A stretch of 64,000 nt of DNA, taken from assembly GCA_965229645.1 (NCBI GenBank), contig OZ245893.1, positions 682,001-746,000 of the forward strand. Direction: 5' to 3'. The stretch's first letter is position 1, and every line of letters starts with the position of its first letter. Of this stretch, positions 50,278 through 58,730 are shown in pieces. The translations under genes and the position numbers were made by a program. The notes beneath the pieces are model-generated. The model worked only from the letters and a program-made list of their open reading frames with translations, did not search any database and was not told where the DNA came from. The stretch is from CAXQZM01 sp965229645. Its GTDB lineage: Bacteria; Pseudomonadota; Alphaproteobacteria; UBA7985.

Positions 50278-51922
50278 TCTCGCCTGGCTTGCTCGGCGCT
50301 TCGAAATAGCTGAAGAAGTTTTGCAGATCGCCCTCCTGCGCGAGGGTGCCATCGGCGAGGGCCTTGCTCCAGCTTGTTTTGCGCAACGCCAAATCGATGA
50401 AAAACTGGCGCGGCACTGTTAGATAGGCATCACAGCGGCCCGCCACTTCGTGGAATTGGCAAACCCCGCGCCGAATTTCCAAAGCATAGCTGGCCTTGAT
50501 CTCGGGGATGCGAAAGCCAACTTTCAAATGCATGTTCTGCGTTTCTTCTGCCTTGAGCCGCACGGTCATGGTCCGCAGCATGAGCGCGGGGGGAAACGCG
50601 CGGACCACGCCCGGCGGGGCCATGGCGTACTGCGGCTGCGTGCCCTTGGGTGGGTCGAGCTCCAGGGCTGCTGTCAGCGCCCAATTGCGCCAGGTGGGAT
50701 TCGACTGCGCCCATCCCCAGTGACGCAAAGCGCGTGCCTTCAGGGCCTTGTGGGTGGAGTTCGGGTCGGCGCTGACCAAATAGCCCGCAAGTTCCAGCGC
50801 CCACTGCCAATCTTGGGCCGCAAGCGCCCCTTCGGTTTCCTCGGCGACCTTAGCCGCCCCGCCCATGAGGGTCAGGTGACGCGTGGCGCGATCCTGCGTC
50901 GGCAGGGGGTCGAGCGCAACGGGATCGCCGTAGAACCAGCCGACGGTGCCCGCCGCGATGGCGGGGACGATATGCTTGATCGAGCCGTAGAATTCGCCCA
51001 ACCAAGGATGCTCGGCCAGATGCGGCGGCAAACGCAGGTCGCGGGCGATGTCGGCGGGGGCCAGGCCCTTGTTCATCCCCCGAATGGTTTGATCGTGAAT
51101 GAACTGGATGGCGTCGCGGTAGGCGGTCACCACCTCCTCAATTTGCGCCCGACCAACCAAGCGCCGACCATGGTGCGGGATCACAATCTGCGCGTCGAAA
51201 TCATCGCGGACACGATCGAGGGTTCGGACCCACTGCATGGGGTCACGGTACGGCGTGCCGCGCAAGGTATAGACGTTGGGCAAGCACTCCCCCTGGATGG
51301 TATCGCCAGTCAAAAGCACCTTATCGTGCGGCAACCAGACGCCCAGATGATCGTCGCTTTCTCCTGGCAGGGGCACCAACTCCAAATCCACCCCGCACAC
51401 GCGCAGCGCCGTCCGTTCCCGCACCGTGTGGGTCGGCGCAATAAAGGATCGCGGGCCAGGGTTGTGCGGCAGGCCCAGGCCCGCGTGGACAAACCCCGTC
51501 GCATCGCGGGGCAAGGCCGCGCCGAATTGGTAAGAGGCACGGCGGCCCATCAGCGGGGCCAAATAGCCCGCGATCCCGGCGATGAAGCGCATCAGTTCGG
51601 CGTGGGCGTAAATCTGAATGCCCTCAGCGGCCACCTGCTCGGGCGTTACAAACCCGCCGACCCCATTGACATGGTCGTTGTGGAAGTGGGTGTAAATGAT
51701 CGCCTTGATCGGCTTGGTGCTGATTTTCTGGAAGGCGGCCCAAATCTCGCCCGCATTGACCTCCTGCGCGGCGGTATCGATCAAGATCAGCCCCTCGTCC
51801 CCTTCGATCATGGAAACCGACGCAATGTTGTAGCCAAAGGCCGTATAGACCCGTTCGCCCGATTGCCAAATTTCGGGCTGAAAACGGTCGGCGTGGGCAC
51901 GCAAGTCGGGATGGACGGTCAT
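50258..51922 (-). CDS. MBL-fold alkyl/aryl-sulfatase-like hydrolase
   Basis: A 554-residue protein. The N-terminal metallo-beta-lactamase domain has THFHNDH at 78-84 and HAELMRFI, GDTIQGECLPN and PHHGRR blocks; a helical alkyl-sulfatase dimerisation domain follows (about residues 275-400), then a C-terminal SCP2-like domain. This matches type III alkylsulfatases such as SdsA1, but without a signal peptide, so the enzyme is probably cytoplasmic. Substrate could be an aryl or alkyl sulfate ester. It ends the AEC-pobA-DUF3179 operon (1-base gap), which suggests phenolic sulfates; that is inference. Confidence 0.82.
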   Translation of the reverse strand: MTVHPDLRAHADRFQPEIWQSGERVYTAFGYNIASVSMIEGDEGLILIDTAAQEVNAGEIWAAFQKISTKPIKAIIYTHFHNDHVNGVGGFVTPEQVAAEGIQIYAHAELMRFIAGIAGYLAPLMGRRASYQFGAALPRDATGFVHAGLGLPHNPGPRSFIAPTHTVRERTALRVCGVDLELVPLPGESDDHLGVWLPHDKVLLTGDTIQGECLPNVYTLRGTPYRDPMQWVRTLDRVRDDFDAQIVIPHHGRRLVGRAQIEEVVTAYRDAIQFIHDQTIRGMNKGLAPADIARDLRLPPHLAEHPWLGEFYGSIKHIVPAIAAGTVGWFYGDPVALDPLPTQDRATRHLTLMGGAAKVAEETEGALAAQDWQWALELAGYLVSADPNSTHKALKARALRHWGWAQSNPTWRNWALTAALELDPPKGTQPQYAMAPPGVVRAFPPALMLRTMTVRLKAEETQNMHLKVGFRIPEIKASYALEIRRGVCQFHEVAGRCDAYLTVPRQFFIDLALRKTSWSKALADGTLAQEGDLQNFFSYFEAPSKPGEINFVLK

Positions 51923-51923
51923 A

Positions 51924-53072
51924 TCAGAACTCGTAGAAAGTGGTGTGGGGGTGAAATTCGATCCAGGCGCGCAAGAATTGCTGGTAAGAGCGCACGGGGG
52001 TCAAGGCCTGCCCCGCGAGCGTCCCCGCCGTGCAACGCCCCAAGACGTTCCAAGTTGACCCCGTTTCCTGATCAATGAAGGTCCCGTCCTGCATCTCGAA
52101 TTCGTGGGTATCGCGCGCGTAGGCAAACCCGCTGGCCTCGCCGTCGCTCAGGATCAGGAGGGCCGTATCGCCGACCTGATCGTTGACCAGGCGGCGGCGT
52201 TTCAACTGGTCGAAGTCGTAGGCCCGCGCATGCCCCGCAATTTCAAGGCCGAGAACCAGCGGCGGCGTTTCCTGGCGATGCCATCCAGGCAGGCTGGCTT
52301 CGTAGGCCAATAGCTTGGTCAAGAACCTATACTTGCCCACGAATTTGGGATCTTCCTGCAAAATGAGACTGCCTGGGTGTTTGCTCAGCCAGTGCTTGAG
52401 GCTCATCTGTTCGACCCAAAAGTCCCGCAGCTGCGTCGCCGCCAAAGGTCCCTTGGCCGCCTCGCCCGTCTCTTGCCGCCACCAACTGCCCGTCGCATGG
52501 TCCTGAAACACAGCGTTGTAGGTGATCGCGCCGATCAGGCCGAACGTCAGGGCCTGGCCTGCCACCTGCGCATCGTAAATCCGGCCGCTACGGCATAGGC
52601 CGCAGTAGGTGGCCCAAATTGCCTGCTGGCCGACCGTATCGCGCATCTGATGGTGGTAAAACAGCATGGGCACGGGGTAGGCCTTTTGCACGCCGTCGAG
52701 ATCGACCCCCAGAACCTGCGTATCTTCGGCGATGGCGCTCTCCGCCGCCGTCTTGAATACCATTTGACTGATCGGCTGGAACTTCACCCGCCCCACCCAG
52801 TAGTGGTTGAACAGCCAATAGACCCCGCCCCAAACAGACCCCAGAAACAGCGCAAGGGCGACCATCAGCCCGCTCAAATTTAGGGCTAGAACCACCACGA
52901 TGGCCGCGCCCAAAACCGCACGCATCCAGCCTATGCCGCGCCACATAAAGTAAGCTAAGTCCATCTGCCAACGGAACGACTGCAGGACAGGCGGCGTGCC
53001 GTTGGCGCTCAACCCTTTGATCAACTCAGCGCCGATGAGCGAAACCAGCAAGGCGAGGAGCAAGTGATCCAT
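51924..53072 (-). CDS. DUF3179 domain-containing membrane protein
   Basis: A 382-residue protein with an N-terminal membrane helix and a second hydrophobic hairpin (AVLGAAIVVVLALNLSGLMVALALF, read as two segments), then the DUF3179 domain with GVQKAYPVPMLFYHHQMRD, WATYCGLCRSGRIYD (a CxxC), and SWWRQETGEAAKGPL. The CGLC and repeated Trp/Gly blocks define the family, whose role is unknown. It lies between pobA (3-base gap) and the sulfatase-like gene, so it is part of the operon. A redox or heme/metal function is only a guess from CxxC. Confidence 0.82.
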   Translation of the reverse strand: MDHLLLALLVSLIGAELIKGLSANGTPPVLQSFRWQMDLAYFMWRGIGWMRAVLGAAIVVVLALNLSGLMVALALFLGSVWGGVYWLFNHYWVGRVKFQPISQMVFKTAAESAIAEDTQVLGVDLDGVQKAYPVPMLFYHHQMRDTVGQQAIWATYCGLCRSGRIYDAQVAGQALTFGLIGAITYNAVFQDHATGSWWRQETGEAAKGPLAATQLRDFWVEQMSLKHWLSKHPGSLILQEDPKFVGKYRFLTKLLAYEASLPGWHRQETPPLVLGLEIAGHARAYDFDQLKRRRLVNDQVGDTALLILSDGEASGFAYARDTHEFEMQDGTFIDQETGSTWNVLGRCTAGTLAGQALTPVRSYQQFLRAWIEFHPHTTFYEF

Positions 53073-53075
53073 CGT

Positions 53076-54251
53076 CTAAAAGTCCAATCCCACGTAGTTT
53101 TCGGCGATGGTTTTCTGCGCCGCTTCCGACCCGCGAATATAGTCGAACTCTGCGCGCTGCATCCGCTTCTCAAAGTCCGACGCCTCGGGAAATTGGTGCA
53201 TGAGTTTGGTCAGGAACCAACTAAAGCGCTCCACCTTCCATACCCGCGCCAAGGCCTCGGCGCTGTAGGTCTGCAAAGGCGTCTCATCGCCCCGCGTCGT
53301 ATGGGCGATGAGCGCGCGCGCCAAGCGCCGCACATCGGCGACCGCCAAGTTGAGGCCTTTGGCCCCCGTCGGCGGGACGATATGGGCCGCGTCGCCCGCC
53401 AAGAACAAGCGGCCGTAGCGCATGGGTTCGCAGACAAAGGACCGCAAAGGCGCGATGGATTTTTCAATCGACGGTCCCTTGATCAAGTCCTTCGCCGCCC
53501 CGCCGACGCGGCGCTCGAAGGCGTCCCAAAACCGCGCGTCGGGCCAGTCGGCGACCGTATCGCCTGGGGCCGATTGCACATAGTACCGCGCCCGCGTCGG
53601 CGAGCGCATGGAGGCAAGCGCGAACCCATCAGGGTGGTTGGCGTAAATCACATTGTGCGACACGGGTTTCTCATCAACCAAAATCCCAAGCCATCCGAAG
53701 GGATAGGTCAGTTCAAAGGCCCGTTGATCCGCCGCTGGGATCGCGTTGCGGCTAATCCCGAGAAAACCATCGCAGCCCGCGACAAAGTCTGCCTCAATCA
53801 AGCTCTGGCCCAAGCGGACTTTGGGTCGGGCGCTGTCGATGTCGGCCAAAGCGGCGTCGGGCTGGTCCCAATAAATGACTTGCCCGCGCGCCTCGCAGGC
53901 CTCGATCAAGTCCTTGGTGATCTCGGTTTGACCATAGACCAGCACATGATGGCCCGTCATGTCCAAGACGGGGACCTCAAATTCCTCGCCGTCGAACACG
54001 AGGCGCAAGCCGTCGTGGGGAATGCACTCGCGATCTAACCGGTCGGCGCACCCCGCCTCGATCAGCGCGTCGCGCGTCCCCCGTTCCAGCACGCCAGCGC
54101 GGATGCGCGCCAGCACGCGCGCGCGGCTGGTCCGCTCAAAGATCACGCTGTCGATTCCCGCCTGATACAATAGTTGAGACAGCAGCAAGCCCGACGGCCC
54201 TGCCCCCACGATGGCGACTTGGGTTTGGATGGATGGGGGCATCAGAATCAT
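53076..54251 (-). CDS. pobA: 4-hydroxybenzoate 3-monooxygenase
   Basis: A 391-residue class A flavoprotein that hydroxylates 4-hydroxybenzoate to protocatechuate with NADPH and O2. The FAD dinucleotide-binding GAGPSGLLLSQLL follows the start, with ARIRAGVLERGT, the DG motif CDGFLGISRNAIP, YPFGWLGILVDE, the GD motif GRLFLAGDAAHIVPPTGAKG and the C-terminal AENYVGLDF closely matching PobA. ATG 54251 overlaps the AEC stop as ATGA; ATG 54242 is three codons further in. It supplies the substrate of LigAB encoded on the other strand. No PobR-like regulator is adjacent. Confidence 0.96.
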   Translation of the reverse strand: MILMPPSIQTQVAIVGAGPSGLLLSQLLYQAGIDSVIFERTSRARVLARIRAGVLERGTRDALIEAGCADRLDRECIPHDGLRLVFDGEEFEVPVLDMTGHHVLVYGQTEITKDLIEACEARGQVIYWDQPDAALADIDSARPKVRLGQSLIEADFVAGCDGFLGISRNAIPAADQRAFELTYPFGWLGILVDEKPVSHNVIYANHPDGFALASMRSPTRARYYVQSAPGDTVADWPDARFWDAFERRVGGAAKDLIKGPSIEKSIAPLRSFVCEPMRYGRLFLAGDAAHIVPPTGAKGLNLAVADVRRLARALIAHTTRGDETPLQTYSAEALARVWKVERFSWFLTKLMHQFPEASDFEKRMQRAEFDYIRGSEAAQKTIAENYVGLDF

Positions 54252-55273
54252 GGCAAGGTGAGCAACAGGACGAGGGTTAAAGTGACGGCGCTGACCAGCA
54301 GCGTGAGCGTAGCGGCTTGGGCGGCAAAGGCTTCCTCGCCATAGTCCGCCGCGACGGCTGGATAGACCGAAATCATGGGGATCGCCGCCAGGGCAACGCA
54401 AGCCCGCGCCGTCGCCCAATCAAACCCAGCGCCCGCCACCAGGGCCATAAGGGCCATCGCGACAAGCATGAGCAGGGGATGGCCAAACAACTTGCAGAGG
54501 GTCGTTGCGAGGACTTGTCGGTCGGCGGGCCAAAATCGCGCGCCCACCAAAGTACTGCCCATAAAGAACAGGGCAAGACCGACAGCGGTGCGCGCCAGAA
54601 AGTCCGCCGCGTTCGCCGTCCCATTCGTGAGCGGCTGTAGCCACGGCCTGGCGGCCACGTCGGCGAGCATTGCGGTCAAGCTCTCTGGCAAGAGCAAGCG
54701 GACCAAGGCCACGCCCATACCTGCCAGGATCGCGGCGATAATGGGATTGCGCAACGCCTCCAGCAGCAACCCCCCAACCTTGGCCAGGGCCAGACCCTCC
54801 TCCCGCCGTTCGAACCCGCGCCAAAGAGCCAGTTTGATCGGGATCAAAAAGCACGACTGGACCAAGAACAAGATCGTCAGCGCCTTGGGCCCTGCGGCCC
54901 CATAGGCTGGCGCCGCAATCATGAGCGCGAAGCCGATCATGACAGCGTTGGAAGTCGAGGCACCAAAGGCCATGGTCATGGCGCGTAACGCGGTCGCGCC
55001 AAGCGCTTTTCGGCCCAGAATGAAAGTTAGGCTGGCGATCCCCGCGGTCGCCAGCAAATAGGCGAGGATCAATCGCCCGTCCAATATGTCCGCGAGCTGC
55101 TGCGTCGCGATCATGGAAAACAGCGCGACGGGAACCGCGATTTTCGTGATGAAGGCCGCGAGACCCTTGGCAGCGGTGGCGGGAAAGTACTCGAGGGCTC
55201 GGGCCGCGTACCCCGTCGCAACAAGGATCAGCAAGGGCGCGAGCAAGCCCAGAACGGTCAAGAATTTTTCCAC
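54248..55273 (-). CDS. AEC family transporter
   Basis: A 341-residue membrane protein with about ten hydrophobic helices in two inverted halves, typical of auxin-efflux-carrier (AEC) family proteins. Family blocks are ALEYFPATAAKGLAAFITKIAVP, split by its proline, KALTILFLVQSC and LFFMGSTLVGARFWPADRQVL. Bacterial AEC proteins move carboxylates such as malonate or malate, and auxin itself is an aromatic acid, so a hydroxybenzoate substrate fits context. It starts at GTG and leads the pobA operon, divergent from the dehalogenase gene. Confidence 0.87.
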   Translation of the reverse strand: MEKFLTVLGLLAPLLILVATGYAARALEYFPATAAKGLAAFITKIAVPVALFSMIATQQLADILDGRLILAYLLATAGIASLTFILGRKALGATALRAMTMAFGASTSNAVMIGFALMIAAPAYGAAGPKALTILFLVQSCFLIPIKLALWRGFERREEGLALAKVGGLLLEALRNPIIAAILAGMGVALVRLLLPESLTAMLADVAARPWLQPLTNGTANAADFLARTAVGLALFFMGSTLVGARFWPADRQVLATTLCKLFGHPLLMLVAMALMALVAGAGFDWATARACVALAAIPMISVYPAVAADYGEEAFAAQAATLTLLVSAVTLTLVLLLTLP

Positions 55274-55469
55274 CCAGCCTCCAAATTTGCTGTAGGAGGC
55301 GAACGCATGGCAGAACTAAGGCCAAAACTCAATATTTCGAATGGGTTTGCGCGAGGCGCAGTCGCGCGATCTGGCTTCCCGCAGCGAAGGTCACATCGGA
55401 TCAACGCTGGAAACATCCGCACCCAAAATGGCGCTGAAGCCTATTGTCCCGATCCCCTCCCAACGAGAC

Positions 55470-55491
55470 TGGGCTTAGAACTCTGAGCCCA
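55470..55491. promoter_or_regulatory. Inverted repeat at the reductive dehalogenase start
   Basis: TGGGCTTAG and CTGAGCCCA form a 9-bp stem (one T-G pair) around AACT, ending on the A of the ATG at 55491. No Shine-Dalgarno sequence is obvious in front of it. It may be an operator in the 217-base divergent region or an mRNA hairpin that hides the start codon. The rest of that region (55274-55469) shows no recognisable site, and no cobalamin riboswitch was found. Confidence 0.45.
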
Positions 55492-58400
55492 TGAAGTGGC
55501 ATTCAACCGCCAAACGGCCCGTGCACTTAGGCCCCTTGCCGCTTGAGCAGTTGCGGCGATTGGCAACTGCGCCCAACCTCAGCGCCCTGATCCCTGATAC
55601 GCCGCTCGATTTTGCCTCTAGCACGGATCGGCTGAGCCTGATCCCCGCTATGGACGACTATATGGCCATGCTCGATGCCGTGCGCGTTGGCCTAAAGAAC
55701 CCCCCTGCCGTTTGCCCTGAGGACGGGGAAGAACGCGCGCGACACTTGAAAGCTTTTGGCTACTTCAACGACGCCAGCCTCATGGCGGTATGCGCCTTTG
55801 ATCCTGCGACGGACCGGCTCATACCCCCGTTCCGCAACCCTGGGATTGATCGCCTCGCGCATCGTTTGCAGACCGAGCAAACCACGACTCTCGCCGCGGG
55901 CATCGACGTCATCATGGCCGACCTCAAAGCCTCGATGGAGGTGAAGGCGCCCAAGATCGACCGCCATACCCATGCCCTTGTCGTCCTCTACGCCCACCCG
56001 CGCCCGCCGCGACCTGACGAGCCTGGGACCGCCTGGATTCAAAACGCCCAGGCGCAGCGGTCGGCTTTGCGCGCCAACGAGTGCGCCTGCGTCCTAACCA
56101 ATTACTTGCGCGCTCTCGGCTACGACGCCCTCTCGCACAGCCAAAGCACGTCGGAGGTCGCGCTCGCGCGCTTGGCGGTCAAGGCGGGCGCGGCGATTGA
56201 ACGCGACGGCGCGGCGATCTGCCCCCTGCTTCCTTTGGGTTACGGCATCGCCGTCGTCACCACCGACTTTGCGCTGGCACCAGATCACCCGCTTGACCCC
56301 GACCAACGCTTCCCGCGCGTGCCACCAGCGTTCGCCAAACGCGACTATGTGCTGAGCGAACACGCCTTTGAAACCTTGACGCGCGTCGATCGGCCCACGA
56401 CCCTGATCGACGACGCCAAAGTGCCGCGCGTGCCCAAGCGGACCGATATGTTCGCCCGCGCCCTGTTCGGCGACTTGGGACCGAAGGTGCAAGAGGCCGC
56501 CAAAAACGGTGCCTACGTCAGCCAAGCGCCGACGTCATTCGCGCAACGGCGGGCCCTGGGCGCCTTCGTCCTGATCCAAAATGGCGATCCCGACGGCGAT
56601 GCGCGCCCCAGCGATCCCCAAACCAACGCCGAGAACATCAAAGCCGCGGCCTACTGGCTCGGCGCTGATGCCGTCGGCCTGTCGTCGTGCCCCGATTGGG
56701 CCTACTATTCGCACAATGCGCGCGGGGAGCCTATCGACCCCTACCACGACCAGGCCATTTCCCTGATCGTCGATCAGGGGTTTGAAACCATGGAGGGCGC
56801 GAGCGGCGACGACTGGATTTCCTGCGCCCAATCCATGCGTGCCTACTTGCGCTTTTCGCTGATCGGCGGCGTCATCGCGCGGCAAATTCGCCGGCTCGGC
56901 TACCGCGCGCGCGCGCATACGGTCCTGGACGGGGAAGTTTTGCAACCGCCGCTGCTCCTACTCGCGGGCTTGGGCGAGGTGAGCCGCATTGGCGAGGTGA
57001 TTCTCAACCCGTTCCTAGGCCCGCGCCTTAAATCGGGCGTTGTGACCACCAACATGCCGCTGGCGCATGATCGGCCCATCGACTTTGGTCTGCAGAAATT
57101 CTGCGCGCGTTGCAACAAGTGCGCACGCGAATGCCCCTCGGGTGCCATTACGGCGGGTCCCAAGGTCATGTTCAACGGCTACGAGATCTGGAAATCGGAC
57201 AGTCAGCGGTGCACGACCTACCGCCTGACCACGCCAGGCGGTGCCATGTGCGGGCGCTGCATGAAAACCTGCCCCTGGAATATGGAAGGCCTGATGGTGG
57301 AGGGACCGTTCCGCTGGATGGCCATGAACGTCCCCCAAGCGGCCCCTTGGCTGGCGTGGATGGACGATGCCTTGGGCCGCGGCGGCCTCAATCCCGTCAA
57401 GAAATGGTGGTGGGATTTGGAAATGCAGGCCGACCGTTCCTACGCCCCTGCCAAAGACCCCGTGAATGCGCGCGACTTGCAGCGGGACCTGCGCCTCAAG
57501 ACAGAAGATCAGACCCTCGCGGCTTATCCCGCGCCCTTGGCCCCGCCCCCCTGGCCCTACCCCTACCCCATGGATCGGGAGGCGGCCATCGCCGCCTACA
57601 AGGCCCTCGCAAGCCCCGAAGATTATCGCGCGGCGCTGGCGGCGGGCCGCGTTGAAGGCCCAAGACATGAACCTCTTGACCATCAGGACGCGCCCGTTTT
57701 GCAGGTGGTTGTCACCCGCATAGAGCTGCTATCCCCTGGCGTTCGCTTGATTCGCTTTGAAGACCCCGTGGGCGGAGAGTTGCCAACCTGGCGCGCAGGC
57801 GCGCACATCGACGTGGTTGTAGCGCCCGAATTTTTACGGCCCTATTCGCTCTGCTCAAACCCTGCGGATCGCAAGGGTTACGAAATCGCCGTTCTGGAGG
57901 AACCCGAGGGTCGCGGCGGGTCCGCCCTGCTCCACAAAATTTTCGCCGTCGGGCGGCGTGTCTTCATCTCCAAGCCCATTAATCACTTTCCCCTCGCTGA
58001 GACCCTTGGCAAGCACTGGCTGTTCGGCGGCGGCATCGGCGTCACGCCGCTGATCGCCATGGCGCATGAACTGCATGCACGCGGCGCAGATTTTGCGCTC
58101 CACTACAGCGTCCCGACGCGCGCGCGCCTGAGTTTTGGCGAAACTTTGCGACAAATGCCCTGGCGCCCGCGCCTTGTCGAACACATCAGCGACGCAGGCA
58201 GTCGCGCCGACCTCAACGATTTGCTGGCAAAGGCCCAGGCCCGCGACCAAATCTACACCTGCGGCCCCGACGCCTACATGACCGCGGTTCAGACCGCAGC
58301 CCTAGCGGCGGGCGTGCCCCAAGACCAGGTGCACCAGGAGTACTTTGCGGTTCCTGAAACGCCCGAACACGAGAACCATCCCTTCACCTTACTGACGCCG

Positions 58401-58646
58401 CAAGGCCGTGCGATTGAGGTCACCGCCGACCAATCCGCCGCCGAAGCCTTGCAAGCTGCGGGCGTCAAAATCGACATCAAGTGCGCCGACGGACTGTGCG
58501 GGGTTTGCAAATGGGCCTATACCAAAGGGGACCTAGACCATCGCGACTACGTTCTGTCCCAAGCCCAACGCGCCACCCACTTCATCACCTGCCAATCCCG
58601 CGCTAAAAAAGCGGGGGACGTCATACGTCTTGGTGAAGCGCCGTAA
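55491..58646 (+). CDS. Catabolic reductive dehalogenase fused to an FMN/NAD(P)H/2Fe-2S reductase
   Basis: A 1051-residue cytoplasmic fusion with no Tat signal. Residues 1-640 are a cobalamin-dependent reductive dehalogenase with two 4Fe-4S clusters: Cys538, 541, 544, 548 and Cys574, 587, 590, 594. Ser448, Tyr452, Lys514 and Arg578 sit at a constant +26 from Ser422, Tyr426, Lys488 and Arg552, the active-site residues I recall for the Nitratireductor enzyme NpRdhA. Residues 730-1051 are a phthalate-dioxygenase-reductase-like module: RPYSLCS (FMN), GGGIGVTP and CGPDAYM (NAD(P)H), and a 2Fe-2S ferredoxin with Cys998, 1003, 1006 and 1034. The plan resembles BhbA of Comamonas. Likely reaction: removal of ring halogens from 3,5-dihalo-4-hydroxybenzoate. 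Epoxyqueuosine reductase (QueG) shares the fold but is far shorter. Confidence 0.9.
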   Translation: MKWHSTAKRPVHLGPLPLEQLRRLATAPNLSALIPDTPLDFASSTDRLSLIPAMDDYMAMLDAVRVGLKNPPAVCPEDGEERARHLKAFGYFNDASLMAVCAFDPATDRLIPPFRNPGIDRLAHRLQTEQTTTLAAGIDVIMADLKASMEVKAPKIDRHTHALVVLYAHPRPPRPDEPGTAWIQNAQAQRSALRANECACVLTNYLRALGYDALSHSQSTSEVALARLAVKAGAAIERDGAAICPLLPLGYGIAVVTTDFALAPDHPLDPDQRFPRVPPAFAKRDYVLSEHAFETLTRVDRPTTLIDDAKVPRVPKRTDMFARALFGDLGPKVQEAAKNGAYVSQAPTSFAQRRALGAFVLIQNGDPDGDARPSDPQTNAENIKAAAYWLGADAVGLSSCPDWAYYSHNARGEPIDPYHDQAISLIVDQGFETMEGASGDDWISCAQSMRAYLRFSLIGGVIARQIRRLGYRARAHTVLDGEVLQPPLLLLAGLGEVSRIGEVILNPFLGPRLKSGVVTTNMPLAHDRPIDFGLQKFCARCNKCARECPSGAITAGPKVMFNGYEIWKSDSQRCTTYRLTTPGGAMCGRCMKTCPWNMEGLMVEGPFRWMAMNVPQAAPWLAWMDDALGRGGLNPVKKWWWDLEMQADRSYAPAKDPVNARDLQRDLRLKTEDQTLAAYPAPLAPPPWPYPYPMDREAAIAAYKALASPEDYRAALAAGRVEGPRHEPLDHQDAPVLQVVVTRIELLSPGVRLIRFEDPVGGELPTWRAGAHIDVVVAPEFLRPYSLCSNPADRKGYEIAVLEEPEGRGGSALLHKIFAVGRRVFISKPINHFPLAETLGKHWLFGGGIGVTPLIAMAHELHARGADFALHYSVPTRARLSFGETLRQMPWRPRLVEHISDAGSRADLNDLLAKAQARDQIYTCGPDAYMTAVQTAALAAGVPQDQVHQEYFAVPETPEHENHPFTLLTPQGRAIEVTADQSAAEALQAAGVKIDIKCADGLCGVCKWAYTKGDLDHRDYVLSQAQRATHFITCQSRAKKAGDVIRLGEAP

Positions 58647-58730
58647 GACTCTGAATCTGAAATCCGCAGCGGGTCCATGACGAGGACAATTCCCGCCTGA
58701 CACGCGCGGGCGTGCAGGGTAAACAACCCC

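Noticed and set aside
50450..52078. A 542-codon open frame opposite the sulfatase-like gene
   Set aside because: Shadow of a GC-rich gene on the other strand; the minus-strand protein has clear metal and domain motifs.
55274..55490. Cobalamin riboswitch ahead of the B12-dependent dehalogenase
   Set aside because: No B12-box-like sequence or extended conserved structure was found in the 217-base gap, only a 9-bp hairpin at the start codon.
55491..58646. Epoxyqueuosine reductase QueG
   Set aside because: QueG is about a third of this length, and it lacks the fused flavin/2Fe-2S reductase and the Tyr/Lys/Arg spacing seen here.
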